DNA from: Dysidea avara
Lineage: Eukaryota; Porifera; Demospongiae; Dictyoceratida; Dysideidae
Length of the DNA: 64,000 nt
NCBI RefSeq assembly: GCF_963678975.1
Contig: NC_089274.1
Coordinates: 25,705,053 to 25,769,052 of the forward strand
Reading direction: 5' to 3'
The notes beneath the pieces are model-generated. The model was not told the origin of the DNA. It made no database searches and saw only the letters and a program-made list of their open reading frames with translations. A program made the translations under genes and the position numbers. This document shows positions 1 through 10,259 of this stretch, piece after piece. Each line of letters starts with the position of its first letter. Within the stretch, counting starts at the first letter, position 1.

Positions 1-560
1 CACAACAGACACATATAGGATACAGCAGCAGAACAGTGGACACAACAGACACAGAGGATACAGCAGCAGAACATTGGACACAACAGACACAGAGAATACA
101 GCAGAACAGTGGACACAACAGACACAGAGGATACAGCAGCAGAACATTGGACACAACAGACACAGAGAATACAGCAGAACAGTGGACACAACAGACACAT
201 ATAGGATACAGCAGCAGAACAGTGGACACAACAGACACAGAGGATACAGCAGCAGGACACTGAACACAACAGACACAGAGAATACAGCAGAACAGTGGAC
301 ACAACAGACACAGAGGATACAGCAGCAGAACATTGGACACAACAGACACAGAGAATACAGCAGAACAGTGGACACAACAGACACAGAGGATACAGCAGCA
401 GAACATTGGACACAACAGACAAAGAGGATACAGCAGAACAGTGGACACAACAGACACAGAGGATACAGCAGAACAGTGGACACAACAAACACAGAGGATA
501 CTAGCAGAACAGTGGACACAACAGACACAGAGGATACAGCAGAGCAGTGGACACAACAGA
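1..560. repeat. Minisatellite, 35/38/40-bp units
   Basis: About fifteen head-to-tail copies of a unit built on ACACAACAGACACAGAGGAT followed by one or two extra CAG/GCA blocks and GAACAGTGG or GAACATTGG. Unit lengths I counted are 35, 38 and 40 bp. None is a multiple of three, so each reading frame cycles through the same peptides and several long overlapping ORFs result. That makes a protein-coding role unlikely. The array runs off the left edge of the window and stops abruptly near 560. Confidence 0.9.
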
Positions 561-680
561 TAACAGACTTTTAATTTAGATGCCATTGAAGAAGTGGTTG
601 ATCATGTGAGCTACATGCACATTCCATTAGGCACTTGTATGAATTCAGAGAATTAAAATACAATAATAAATTTTATGAGT

Positions 681-1003
681 ATTTTTTTTTTATTATTAAT
701 GCTTTACAGTACAAGTGCTGAAAGTCTGTAGGACATCTGGTCCTACAGCCTGCTCAAAGACTTTAGCTACATAAGGTGTGTTTGTAAAGTTGGAGTAAAA
801 ATCCATGACTGGACCTAGGTATAGCCTCGAACCTGCAGCCATCCGATTTACGTTCGAACACTTACAGGAGTCTACCAGGTGGTCAGGATGTTTTCTCCTT
901 GTTATTTTCATGCAATTATATACATAGGAATCCTAGAGAGTAACTCATTATCTCTAAGTACCCCAAGTAGAACCAAATGGAAACTAGTTTATTTATTAAT
1001 GCT
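681..1003 (-). repeat. tRNA-derived SINE, copy 1
   Basis: This copy matches those at 28091, 28411, 50802 and 59255. On the minus strand it carries a tRNA-like head with a B-box-like GGTTCGAGGCT, then the segment containing the 'trimmed' CAGCACTTGTGCTGTAAAGC palindrome, and ends in an A/T-rich (TAAA)n-like tail at the low-coordinate side. The internal Pol III promoter and multiple copies fit a tRNA-derived SINE. Confidence 0.75.
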
Positions 1004-1090
1004 ATACTAGTCTACATGATACTTAAAGTAAGCACGATTTTCAACAAATAGGAACTACTTTCAATGTATATCAACACACGGTATAGTGTG

Positions 1091-1560
1091 TCATGCGGCC
1101 CAAGAAGCCGGCGCGCAACACCCGTGAGCAAGCCCGTGAGTGTACTGACAGGAAGAACGAAAACACAATTTTCTCACCTCAGTAGCTCTGTGCTGCCTTG
1201 ATGAAACAAGACGATTTTTTCTGTGTACACGCCCGCCAACTTCAGTACTCCACATACCAAATTTGAGCGAAATCGCTTCAAGCGTTCCCGAGATATGCGA
1301 CTTCAAAAATTGGCTTAGTCTCTTCGTTTTTTTCTTCGTCTTATTTTTCTTCCTCTTTTTGCACACTTACAAAAACTGCTATAAAACGCGAACGCCTGAT
1401 CCAATTTCCTTGAAATTTGGAACACAGAAGGGGGGTATAAAGGCGCATCTTAATACCAACTTTGGCTGGAATACGATAAATAGGTAAAGAGTTATGAGCG
1501 ATTATTCACGAAAAATAACACCAATATGTTGTCACGCCTACAGGGTAAACTGCTTATGGG
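1091..1560. other. Block of higher GC with inverted internal motif, unknown
   Basis: This stretch is visibly richer in GC and CpG than its flanks. A short motif that reads I-S-L-K-F-G when translated occurs on the plus strand near 1402 (CCTTGAAATTTGG) and on the minus strand near 1260 (GCTCAAATTTGG), so the block contains an inverted pair. A pyrimidine-rich run lies between them. No protein family is recognised. It may be a fragment of a dispersed element. Confidence 0.35.
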
Positions 1561-1711
1561 AAGAAGCTGAAAATCGGTGAGTGAATAGGTTAACTATTGA
1601 ACCTCAAACTTTTTGTGGTTTGAAAGAAATCGAGCTAAAAACCAGGAAGATACAATGAAAAAACCAACAGTGTGTAACAATTATGCAATCAAGATTAGCT
1701 AATAAAAGATT

Positions 1712-1800
1712 ATTATTATTATTATCATTATTACTGCTTTACATGCAGTGACCAGCACTGAAGGTCTGACAGCAACTTGTGCTGCAGCCTGAAATGACTA
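1712..1800 (-). repeat. SINE tail fragment (variant subfamily)
   Basis: Only the 3' part of the SINE is present. On the minus strand it reads a CAGACCTTCAGTGCTGGTCA core followed by an (AAT)n-like tail. The same variant core is found inside the LINE fragment at 5725-5812. Confidence 0.6.
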
Positions 1801-1966
1801 CTTGCCACACCTACCAGATGAACCGCTTGGGGTAATGCTTTGAAAATCGCTGTACAGATGGAGTAATCATCTTAGAAAGGTTCTTCAATGGTGTAGAAGA
1901 ATCAGACTTAAAGCCACGGAGTGATAACACGAAATCCAACTTGGTGTAGCAAGTGCAAGATCGAGA

Positions 1967-1985
1967 TACTCTAATAGAGCAGTCA
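1967..1985 (+). repeat. Dispersed 19-base motif, copy 1
   Basis: TACTCTAATAGAGCAGTCA, followed immediately by a partial second copy (CTAATAGAGCAGTCA at about 1989). It sits at the left border of the 31-bp satellite. Confidence 0.75.
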
Positions 1986-2895
1986 TCCTAATAGAGCAGT
2001 CACCCTGAAGAGAATTTAAGAGATCAGCTAGAAACAAGTGACCTGTATAGAGATCAGCTACAAACAAATCATCCTGTAGAGAGTTCAGCTACAAAAAATT
2101 CACCCTGTAGAGAGTTCAGCTAGAAGAAGTTACCTTATAGGGAGTTCAACTACGGAAAGAGATAGTTCAGTTAGAATTAGTCACCTTGTAGAAAGTTCAG
2201 CTACAAAGAAACCACCATGTAGAGAGTTCAGCTACAAACAAATTGCCCTATAGAGAGATCAGCTAGAAGAAGTTACCTTGTAGAGAGTTCATGCAGCTAC
2301 AAAGAAATCATCATGTAAACAGTTCAGCTGCAAACAAATCACCTGTATAGAGAGTTCAGCTACAAACTAATTTCCCTGTAGAGAAATCGGCTAGAAGAAG
2401 TTACCTTGTAGATAGTTCAGCTACAAACAATTCATCCTGTAGAGAGATCAACTAGAAGAAGTCACCTTGTAGAGAGTTCAGCTACAAAGAATCCATCATG
2501 TAGAGAGTTCAGCTGCAAAAAAATAACCTGTAGAGAGTTCAGCTACAAGCAAATCACCCTGTAGAGAGATCAGCTAGAAGAAGTTTCCTTGTAGAGAGTT
2601 CAGCTACAATTAACAATTCACTCCGTACAGAGATCAGTTAGAAGAAGTTTCCTTGTAGGGAGTTCAGATACAAACAAATCACCCTGTAGAAAGATCAGCT
2701 AGAAGAAGTCACCTTGTAGAGAGTTCAGTTACAAAGAAACCACCATGTAGAGAGTTCAGCTACAAACTAGTGACCCTGTATAGAGACATCAGTTAGAAGA
2801 AGTTACCTTGTAGAGAGTTCAGCTACAAAGAAACCACCATGTAGAGAGTTCAGCTGCAAACAAATCACCCTGCAAAGAATTCAGCTACAAGACAT
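1985..2895. repeat. Satellite-like tandem array, ~31-bp unit
   Basis: Roughly 28 imperfect units of TGTAGAGAGTTCAGCTACAA plus about 11 variable bases. There are two alternating unit types, one ending AAACAAATCACC and one with GATCAGCTAGAAGAAGTTACC. Units are diverged and contain small indels, so this is an old array. It is not a CRISPR array because the intervening bases are themselves repeated, not unique. Confidence 0.85.
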
Positions 2896-2922
2896 CTCAC
2901 ACCTACAATGTAAAAAAAACAA

Positions 2923-3402
2923 TTGTGGGGTTACATGTTGCATGTGTCTCATCCTTCACCCGGCTTGCTACGTAGCTTAACAATTTCCATCTTTGGTGTT
3001 GCCAATAATGTATCGGCTACATACAATACTACAATAATGTACGTGGCAGTACATCAGTGGTGTGGCACAGTGATGTGTCACAGTATAACATATGCATACA
3101 AAACATATAGGAGAGAGCTTTACACTGGTGGCCTATTAATTGTTTCTTGTCCCCACCCAGATCACTCTTCACCCCACTGCCTCAAATCATTTAAAGTAGA
3201 CTATAGTATAGCTGCTATCAATCACATGGGCCTGTGTTTTGATGCTGAAAAGACAGACGTCAGTTACAACACAGAAAGTGTCTCAATTCTTTTGTCAAAT
3301 TCCTCTATATTTGGGACAATAACTATTAAAGTAACTTGTCATATCCCCAGGGCCGCCCACAGGGGGGGCAACTGGGGCATTTTGCCCCGGGCCTCAGCCT
3401 GA
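2923..3402 (+). other. Unassigned open frame, 159 codons
   Basis: An uninterrupted frame longer than most chance frames here. It starts from GTG, not ATG. The last 20 or so codons are only the translation of the G-rich repeat at 3347-3415. No domain, signal peptide or splice-linked partner exon is recognised. It could contain an exon of an unidentified gene, but a chance frame is as likely. Confidence 0.12.
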
Positions 3403-3415
3403 AAGGGGCCCCCTG
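3347..3415. repeat. G-rich transposon-end-like sequence
   Basis: A GC-rich island in AT-rich sequence, containing the hairpin GGGGCATTTTGCCCC flanked by G runs and ending GGGGCCCCCTGAA. It resembles generic ends of short interspersed elements. The family is not identified. Confidence 0.4.
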
Positions 3416-3419
3416 AATA

Positions 3420-5480
3420 CCTGTTTAAAAGATCGATATACTCTAATAGAGCAGTCACAGTATTCTTCAGAGGAGCAGTGTAGTAAGCTTATAGATAAGG
3501 AGATATGGTTGGTGATGGGTAGTTATTGTCATTGCCAGCAGGTTGCGACCTTTTTTTTTTTTTTTTTTTTTTTTGGTCTTCACCTTACAACTTGGGTGAA
3601 TGCCACTATTTATAGCTGGTCAATGATCATGCTATAGTGCAAACAATAACAAAAAGACCTATTCATGAATTTGAAGTTTTCTCACAGTATGGAATATTCA
3701 ATACGAGAAAGACAAAAATGTCATAGTATATATGCCAGTTTTGCAAGGCTATAAAAATGCTAACTGAAAAACATGAGAAAGTTCACTAGCAGATTAACAG
3801 CCTGAAAATATAAGAATTGTATACCATTATTACCATATATTATATATGTCACTACTACTGGAATCTGCTCAGGCCAAGCATAAATTTGGAATAGGATCTA
3901 TCATGGCACAATCATCTTCACCTGACAGTTTCACAGCAAGTTGTGCAACTTGTTTGTGAGGGTACTACAAATGTACAAGAAGTAAATAATGGAATAGATA
4001 ATTATGTAAATTAAAAAATTGTCCTCAGTAATCAATTATATTTTCTACCATAATATTATTATATGCAACCATACTTACTTGATTAGAGCTTTCAAAATTT
4101 GATCAGGACAAAAATGAAGAAATCAAGATAGCTATGCTTCACTGTTTTCGCCCTTAGGTAAGTAGGTGCTGTTAATGCATGGTAGCATAAACTAGCTCCC
4201 CAAATTTTACTGCTGGTATCAAGAAAAACAGCAGCAGCAAACATGATATGGAAATTGTTGTCACTCTGAATGGTTGTGTCACAAATACAACACTGTATAA
4301 TTTATACTGCGATGTAACAGAGTTTGTACCCAAACTCTTAACAGGTGAAACATGCAGAGCTAGCTATGTGTACGAGAAGTGTTTGAAGCTATCATTTTCA
4401 ATAACACAATACAATTATTTTGAAGCAGAGTTTAAGGTTATATAGAGACTTTTCCTGCAACATCTGCATTTCTGCTAGTGTGATGACAAGAGTGGGACAA
4501 GATGGGCCAGCACTATATGGCCTATTAATAGGTCAGCACTATATATATGGTTCTATTAATAGATAAGGCACATCTGGCTACTCTATAACCTAGTAAAATA
4601 CCCAGCAACTCCTAAATGGCCACCTGTAAGAGACACTACACAATACAGTAGTAGCTACTGTGAACCAGTTACGTTAATGCCTGTCAGACATCCATATGGC
4701 ATGCAGTAATCTGGATCATGCAATGGTAGCTATACTGCTGGAGAATGGTTGTGGGCCAGTATCATGTTGCAATTGATAGCATTGTTGTTAGGGAATTCGC
4801 AGAGTATACCAATAACCAGTCAATAAAGGCTCATTATAGTTAACATGCAATGATAAAACAGCAGCAACTAATTATATATCACGATTACAGTTTACAGCTA
4901 CAGTCATGATATCTCTGTTATTCTTAGTGGTAGCAAATACCATTTAACCTTGCTAAATGTGAGCACCTGAGGATCGCTAATATAATGCAGTTATACAATT
5001 CAAACAGTTAAGTCAGCCAAATATAACCATACATATCTTATAACTTGACATGATCTGATCATAGGCAATTCTAAGTGGGGGGGAATATAAATCTTGGAGA
5101 GAAGTTACAGTATAATATATATAGATTGGCATTGCTATTTTAGCATTTTTCATGTTTTAGCATAAATTTTAGGCTGTTTTCAAGCCTTCAAATTGGGGGT
5201 TTCACCCCCAGACCCTTCTGAAATTCTACTGTATATTACAGCCATGCAACAATAGTCATGCTGTGCCCTACTTGGCCCCTCCTGTAGGTCAGGTCTAGAA
5301 TTGCCACTGGTTCTGATCATATCTCCAGAATTACTGTCGAAGTCAACTCAGCATCCAGTGTGTTCCTCATGTTACTTATCTAGGTGATATATAACTGTAA
5401 ACCAACACCTCTCCTCAATCAGAGGTATCCTCCAATGAAATGTGAGTTCATGCCCAATATCAGTCAAAGAAATGTGCTAC
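3420..5480. other. Noncoding stretch, no supported gene
   Basis: AT-rich sequence. It holds a second dispersed motif (3439-3457), a 24-base poly-T near 3551, and a G-rich element end near 5070-5225 with inverted GGGGGTTTCACCCCC. An isolated 65-codon frame at 4248-4445 has no recognisable domain and no partner exon. Confidence 0.6.
3439..3457 (+). repeat. Dispersed 19-base motif, copy 2
   Basis: TACTCTAATAGAGCAGTCA, identical to copy 1. Both are preceded by GATCGA. Confidence 0.75.
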
Positions 5481-5489
5481 AAGATGATG

Positions 5490-5950
5490 GTAAGATCTAT
5501 TCTTGAATATTCCTCACCTGTATGGTCTCCATCTACTGGAAAAGAAGAGCTGCAAGATTGAATGATTTTTTTAAGATACTCAAAATGATAGAACAACTAG
5601 GATGGCCAACTCTAAAACAGCAAAGAGCTAAAGCTAAAGTTGTAATGATGTATAAGATACTGGACAACTTTGTATTTGACAATAATTATTATACTTGGGG
5701 CCACTCACTTAAACTAGACAGTGACACACATGCATTACCAACCATGCACATGTTGCTGTCAGACCTTCAGTGCTGGTCACTGTAAAGTGCTAATAATAAA
5801 TAATAATAATGCAGAATAAATGCTTTCCATGATCTATTTTTCCCTTCAACCATCATTTTATGGAACAGTCTGCCAGAGGAGGTTGTCACTTCTAGTAATT
5901 TAGAAACTAATAGAATTGTAACGGTTTATTTTTACTGACTATATAATTTA
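5490..5950 (+). pseudogene. Decayed non-LTR retrotransposon, C-terminal RT tail
   Basis: Broken frames translate to the tail typical of LINE ORF2 proteins: Q-L-G-W-P-T-L then Q-R-A-K-A-K-V-V-M-M-Y-K (about 5605-5660), then an F-F-P-S-T-I-I-L-W-N-S-L-P-E-E-V-V stretch (about 5840-5890). Stops and frame changes show it is dead. A SINE tail is inserted between the two blocks. The call rests on the recognisable W-N-S-L-P motif and on the Q-L-G-W-P-T-L motif that precedes it. Confidence 0.7.
5725..5812 (+). repeat. SINE tail fragment nested in LINE
   Basis: It reads CAGACCTTCAGTGCTGGTCA then an (AAT)n tail, the same variant as 1712-1800 but on the opposite strand. It separates two pieces of LINE coding sequence that should be adjacent, so it inserted after the LINE did. 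Confidence 0.55.
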
Positions 5951-6069
5951 TCATGTTGTACATTAACAAATACAATATAGTATTTAGTTAGAAGGAACCT
6001 GTATCATTGTTTGTAAGATTTAAAATCCTAACATGTGTCCACCGAATTTAATATTTTTCTGTCATTTGG

Positions 6070-6310
6070 TCTCCACGTACACAGAATCAGTTGAAATGGT
6101 CCAAAGAAGAGCAGAAGCCAACCCGACTGGCCATCTCTCCAACTATATACAGAAATCAATCCTCTTTAATTGTGTTCTTTAAAATTGTTAATGATATGTA
6201 GACTTTTTGATGCTCTGCCCCACACTCTACTCATGGCCAGAATAAATTTATTCATTTACAATTAAGAACTAAACCTTTCAATAACTCCTTTTTTCCCATA
6301 GCAAAAAGCC
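6070..6310 (+). pseudogene. Second decayed LINE RT tail fragment
   Basis: Frame-broken similarity to the same region as the previous fragment: a V-E-M-V-Q-R-R start near 6095, a Y-T-E-I-N-like middle, and N-N-S-F-F-P near 6280. It overlaps in content with 5490-5950, so it is a second insertion or a local duplication. Confidence 0.45.
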
Positions 6311-6815
6311 AGCTATATATGAAATTGCTGTGATTAAATCAGACAGTTCAAAAAACTTTGAACAATCAATAAATAATATAACTATTTAATCATATACTTT
6401 AATACTTGTGTATATGATGTCTGTACATTACAAAATAATTTATAACTTGCTAATTAGGTATGTGACCAACATTATTTCATTTGACAAGGTTGCTATTTCT
6501 AGGTGATTTTTATATGCTGTATTATGTGACTGCCATACAAATAGCAACTGCTATAAAGTTTATAGCCTTGACCTGCTGCTAGGATGTTTATAATATTCCG
6601 TAGTGTACACCATCAATGCAATCAAATTTGCTACTGAATGCTTACAACAGCTCAAAGCACACAAGAAATAACTGTGTAATGCATAGTTTATGCTATAATG
6701 CCACAAACATTATCATGAATAATGTAAAAATATCTTATCTGTGCACATGCATACAATTAGTACAACTCTGTATTTGCATAAAGATATGAAATTACACTGC
6801 TACATTTAAATTGCT

Positions 6816-7940
6816 TTAGTTCGCTCTTGAAAAGCGTTCCCTGCAGAGTTGTGACATTTTGTTTGTAAAAGTGAAGGTAATCATAATTACACATTGCTGT
6901 ATTAGTATAAGGGCTCCAGTGAGGGACTTCAATGCTTTTGAGTGGTCTGAATTACTAAGTTCAGCTATTAACCAGAGGAATCGAGAGATGTCAATAGTTG
7001 CTCCCATCGCTATTGCAATGACTGAAAGCTTTTTACTATAGTCTCTGTTGGTGATTGCAGTGGTACGAAACCTGTTACTTAGCTTGTAATAGTAAAAGAG
7101 GTATGCCACAAACATCACAATCTGACAAGATTTACTGAGAACAGTGTAAACTTCACCAATGTAAGATGTCCTGTTAAACCCATTACAATGGCCATCTGTT
7201 TGTAGAAGGTATTTGTTATTGCCAGTTATTGCATAATAAATCATTGTGATGGTCACAAGTAGTACCACTGAGCCAATTGCATAAGAAATGTAACATCGGA
7301 ATAAAAACTTGGATCTTTTTGCGGACAGCTTTGGTTGAAGGTTATAGCAGCGATACATGACATAGGCGTAATGAGTAAGTATGCAGGTGGCAAAGCTGTC
7401 AATAAGCACAACTGTGATGACAGCAGTGGTGGTAATAATCTGACAGATTGCTAGTGAGTTTACCTTGATCCTGTAGTGTGTTAGTAATATAACAATAATG
7501 ACAACACAAACTAGTACTATAGAAGAACTGTACATCATCAGTAGCTTCCCCATTGTAGTGCGCAGCTCTTTGAATAACAAGTGCACTGTAACAATGTAGC
7601 CACTCACTATCATTATCAGCATGGTAGTCGCAATTGATCGAGGTACATTATCATCCACCACCTCAGTGTAACAAGGCTGCTCATCTTCTAGTTTAGCAAT
7701 CACCATAGAAGTGTGGCCATCTGTTGGGATAGTAACAATGAGAATATCAGTAGTGTAGACAATGTCCAGTTTCTCTCCAGTTTCAATCATCATGATGGTA
7801 CAGTCATCAACCAGGCAGTATTGTAGGGTAGTGACTTGTTGGAGGTCATCATCACCACTAGCTGGTAGTTGTTGATCAGAACAGTGAAGTGATGTTACCT
7901 TACTGGCAGTAACAATGAAGAGCAGACTAACCCAAGCCAT
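6816..7940 (-). CDS. Seven-transmembrane receptor, class B (Methuselah/adhesion)-like
   Basis: Intronless. The frame is open from an ATG at 8009, but the ATG at 7940 is preferred because a good signal peptide (MAWVSLLFIVTASK) begins there. Numbered from 8009 (397 residues), a short ectodomain with Cys 43, 65, 70 and 113 precedes seven hydrophobic segments at about 126-146, 154-177, 187-218, 236-260, 288-309, 327-350 and 360-383. Cys189 at the top of TM3 and Cys275 in loop 2 can form the usual receptor disulfide. The tail is only about 14 residues. The GKLLMMYS start of TM2 recalls Methuselah-type class B receptors. There is no GPS motif, so it is not a complete adhesion GPCR. Ligand and G-protein coupling cannot be inferred. 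No neighbouring gene is close. Confidence 0.7.
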   Translation of the reverse strand: MAWVSLLFIVTASKVTSLHCSDQQLPASGDDDLQQVTTLQYCLVDDCTIMMIETGEKLDIVYTTDILIVTIPTDGHTSMVIAKLEDEQPCYTEVVDDNVPRSIATTMLIMIVSGYIVTVHLLFKELRTTMGKLLMMYSSSIVLVCVVIIVILLTHYRIKVNSLAICQIITTTAVITVVLIDSFATCILTHYAYVMYRCYNLQPKLSAKRSKFLFRCYISYAIGSVVLLVTITMIYYAITGNNKYLLQTDGHCNGFNRTSYIGEVYTVLSKSCQIVMFVAYLFYYYKLSNRFRTTAITNRDYSKKLSVIAIAMGATIDISRFLWLIAELSNSDHSKALKSLTGALILIQQCVIMITFTFTNKMSQLCRERFSRAN

Positions 7941-8009
7941 CACAACCTCTCTCGTTCTCCAGCAAACATTTATATTACAAATAGCAGTGATTGTGAAGTA
8001 TGACTGCAT

Positions 8010-10259
8010 GTAAACTACAAAGGGTCACAAATGATTACATCATCACAAACATACGTATGCTGTATTACATACAAATGCATGTGCATTACTTACAGAAATG
8101 AATGAATTGTTCATACTCAATTGCAACAGAGGTTGGTGGCAATGGTAGGAATTTATAAACTTTTTTTTTGTCAATAACGGAAACAATAATATTATGGCAT
8201 ATAGAGCTCTATAAGTCAGTAAAACAAATAGTAATATATACTTCTTCATGTGTTTCCTATTTTATTGAAATCAACTGACTGCAAATGCATACATGCAATT
8301 CTGATTCAGGTACACACATTAAAGCTGCAATATCATAACTATTTAGCAACCACATGACTTAGTACTCAGCACGAACTATGAATGAATCACTGTAAAGTGC
8401 TGTATAATATGGTATGTGCTATATAGCCAGTGCATTATGTAGAGGACTCTTAACCTTCTAGAATTTCTGCATAGGGTTTCTAGAAACACTTCTTTTGACA
8501 CTGTATATGCTAGTGCCCATAAAAGTATGTTACTGTATCATCTAAATTCTTTAGTGCTATATAATACATAAAGTATTTTAAAGATGCAAACACTTATTGC
8601 ATGATAACTAGACAGATGTTAACATCGTCATTGCATGATAATTACATGCTAATTAAAAGTCCCTGGATACAGGGATAGCTATATAACTATACATCATAAA
8701 ATTGCAACTAAACTTGGTATAAAGTATAGCATTTCATTATAGTTTATGATCAGTAATAGGTTGATGTGAGAGTTGAGCCAAAAACATTTCATGAAATTTC
8801 TACTACTATCATTTCACTTCTGGGTGATTTATTTACACAATTAACCAGTACTATAGTAAAATTTGCATATTCAGGCTCTGGGACCAACCAAAAGTGCTCT
8901 GATCAAGGGTGGATTAAGAGGTTGGAGTGCTGAAGCACTCCCACACCACCGAATTATTACTATGTGCTAGCTAAAAGATGCTACTAGAAGCTACAGGTGT
9001 AATTGCATGTTAAGCATAGACAATGAAAAGGTAGAAAGAGAAAGGGAAAGGGCTATAATCTAAGAATCACTGAGAGGTGATCAGACTCTAATTATACTAT
9101 TGAGTAAACTTGAAGTTTTTAAAAATGAAATACTCTAATAGAACAGTCAACTACTCAATAAAACATCCAAAAATTATTTTATAGCCAGTATGTGAGCTTA
9201 GCTATGTCTCCCAATTGTACCAAACACCCTGCCACAAATTTTACACCTTTTATGTACTAAACCAATTATATGATACTTTTGAAAGACTATTCTGAAAAGG
9301 TAATATGCATTGCACAGGACCTCAAAGATATTTTATTTTTATATTTCACCAGAAGAGGACAATGCCCTCTCTTTACAATCACTTAATGCATGGGAATGGA
9401 ATTATTGTGTAATGTGGGAATGGAGTTGTGTGTTAAAATTGTAACCATGATATGGTAGGGAATTTCTGATCTGATACATTCATACTCTGGAATATTTTTT
9501 TTGGAATTTAAAGGATGGTGTATTTTATATTTATGTTGATAAAGAACTCTCGTAAACGATGTGCACTCACTTAACATTATACAAGTAGTATAGGGACATA
9601 TATACAGTAGCCAAGTTTTGTTTGTATCATTAAAAAAAGAGGAATAATACATACGTGCAGCTTGATCAAAATTATAGAAACCCTGCACCCCTAAATGCTG
9701 TAGCCCTGTTTACTTAAAAGCTTAAGATACACAACAAAGATTGATATTGCCCACCATGAACACATGTTTTGGTGCTTTTAGCATCAATTTAAGTTAATAA
9801 GCTCATATTAGATCCTGAAGGTTGTGTAGCATCTAGACCCCTTGAAATTTGACTTCAAAAGTAAACCACATATACTAGACTGCAGCCACTGATTGCACTG
9901 GCTTCTCCACGAAATGAGACCAATTGTGGCCTTACAAGAATTACATTATCTTTTCTACCAAAATCACCCATGCATGTAATAATTAACTCAGTATACAAAT
10001 GTACATGTTTCTCATACGTAATTAAAATGATTGTTTTACAACATTAACTACACCACGCATAATCAAACTACACACCTGCAGTCCACATAACAAAGTCAAT
10101 GCACACATTTCAGTAGCAATGACTATAGTCAAAGTATTATCACAGTCTCTCTATGGCTTCACAAAAACATTACAATTACTACATCTCTATGGCATCCCCA
10201 TTATGTAAACTACCACTAGTTATGATGCAGTAATGTACTATACATGTTATCAAAATAAG
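8010..10259. other. Intergenic, no supported gene
   Basis: AT-rich and without recognisable exons on either strand. It contains one dispersed motif (9131-9149) and no long repeat that I can define. The region separates the receptor promoter (right of 7940) from the 3' end of JMJD8. Confidence 0.55.
9131..9149 (+). repeat. Dispersed 19-base motif, copy 3
   Basis: TACTCTAATAGAACAGTCA, followed two bases later by a degenerate second copy (TACTCAATAAAACATCC). Confidence 0.75.

Noticed and set aside
36..574. Long overlapping ORFs of T-D-T-E-D-T type
   Set aside because: Unit lengths 35/38/40 shift frame every repeat, the peptides are the same in all frames, and starts are often GTG.
1985..2895. 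CRISPR-like array
   Set aside because: The spacers are themselves repeated variants and the host is a eukaryote.
5725..5812. Shared 3' tail between SINE and LINE (partnership)
   Set aside because: The LINE coding sequence continues on the far side of the tail, so this is an insertion, not the LINE end.
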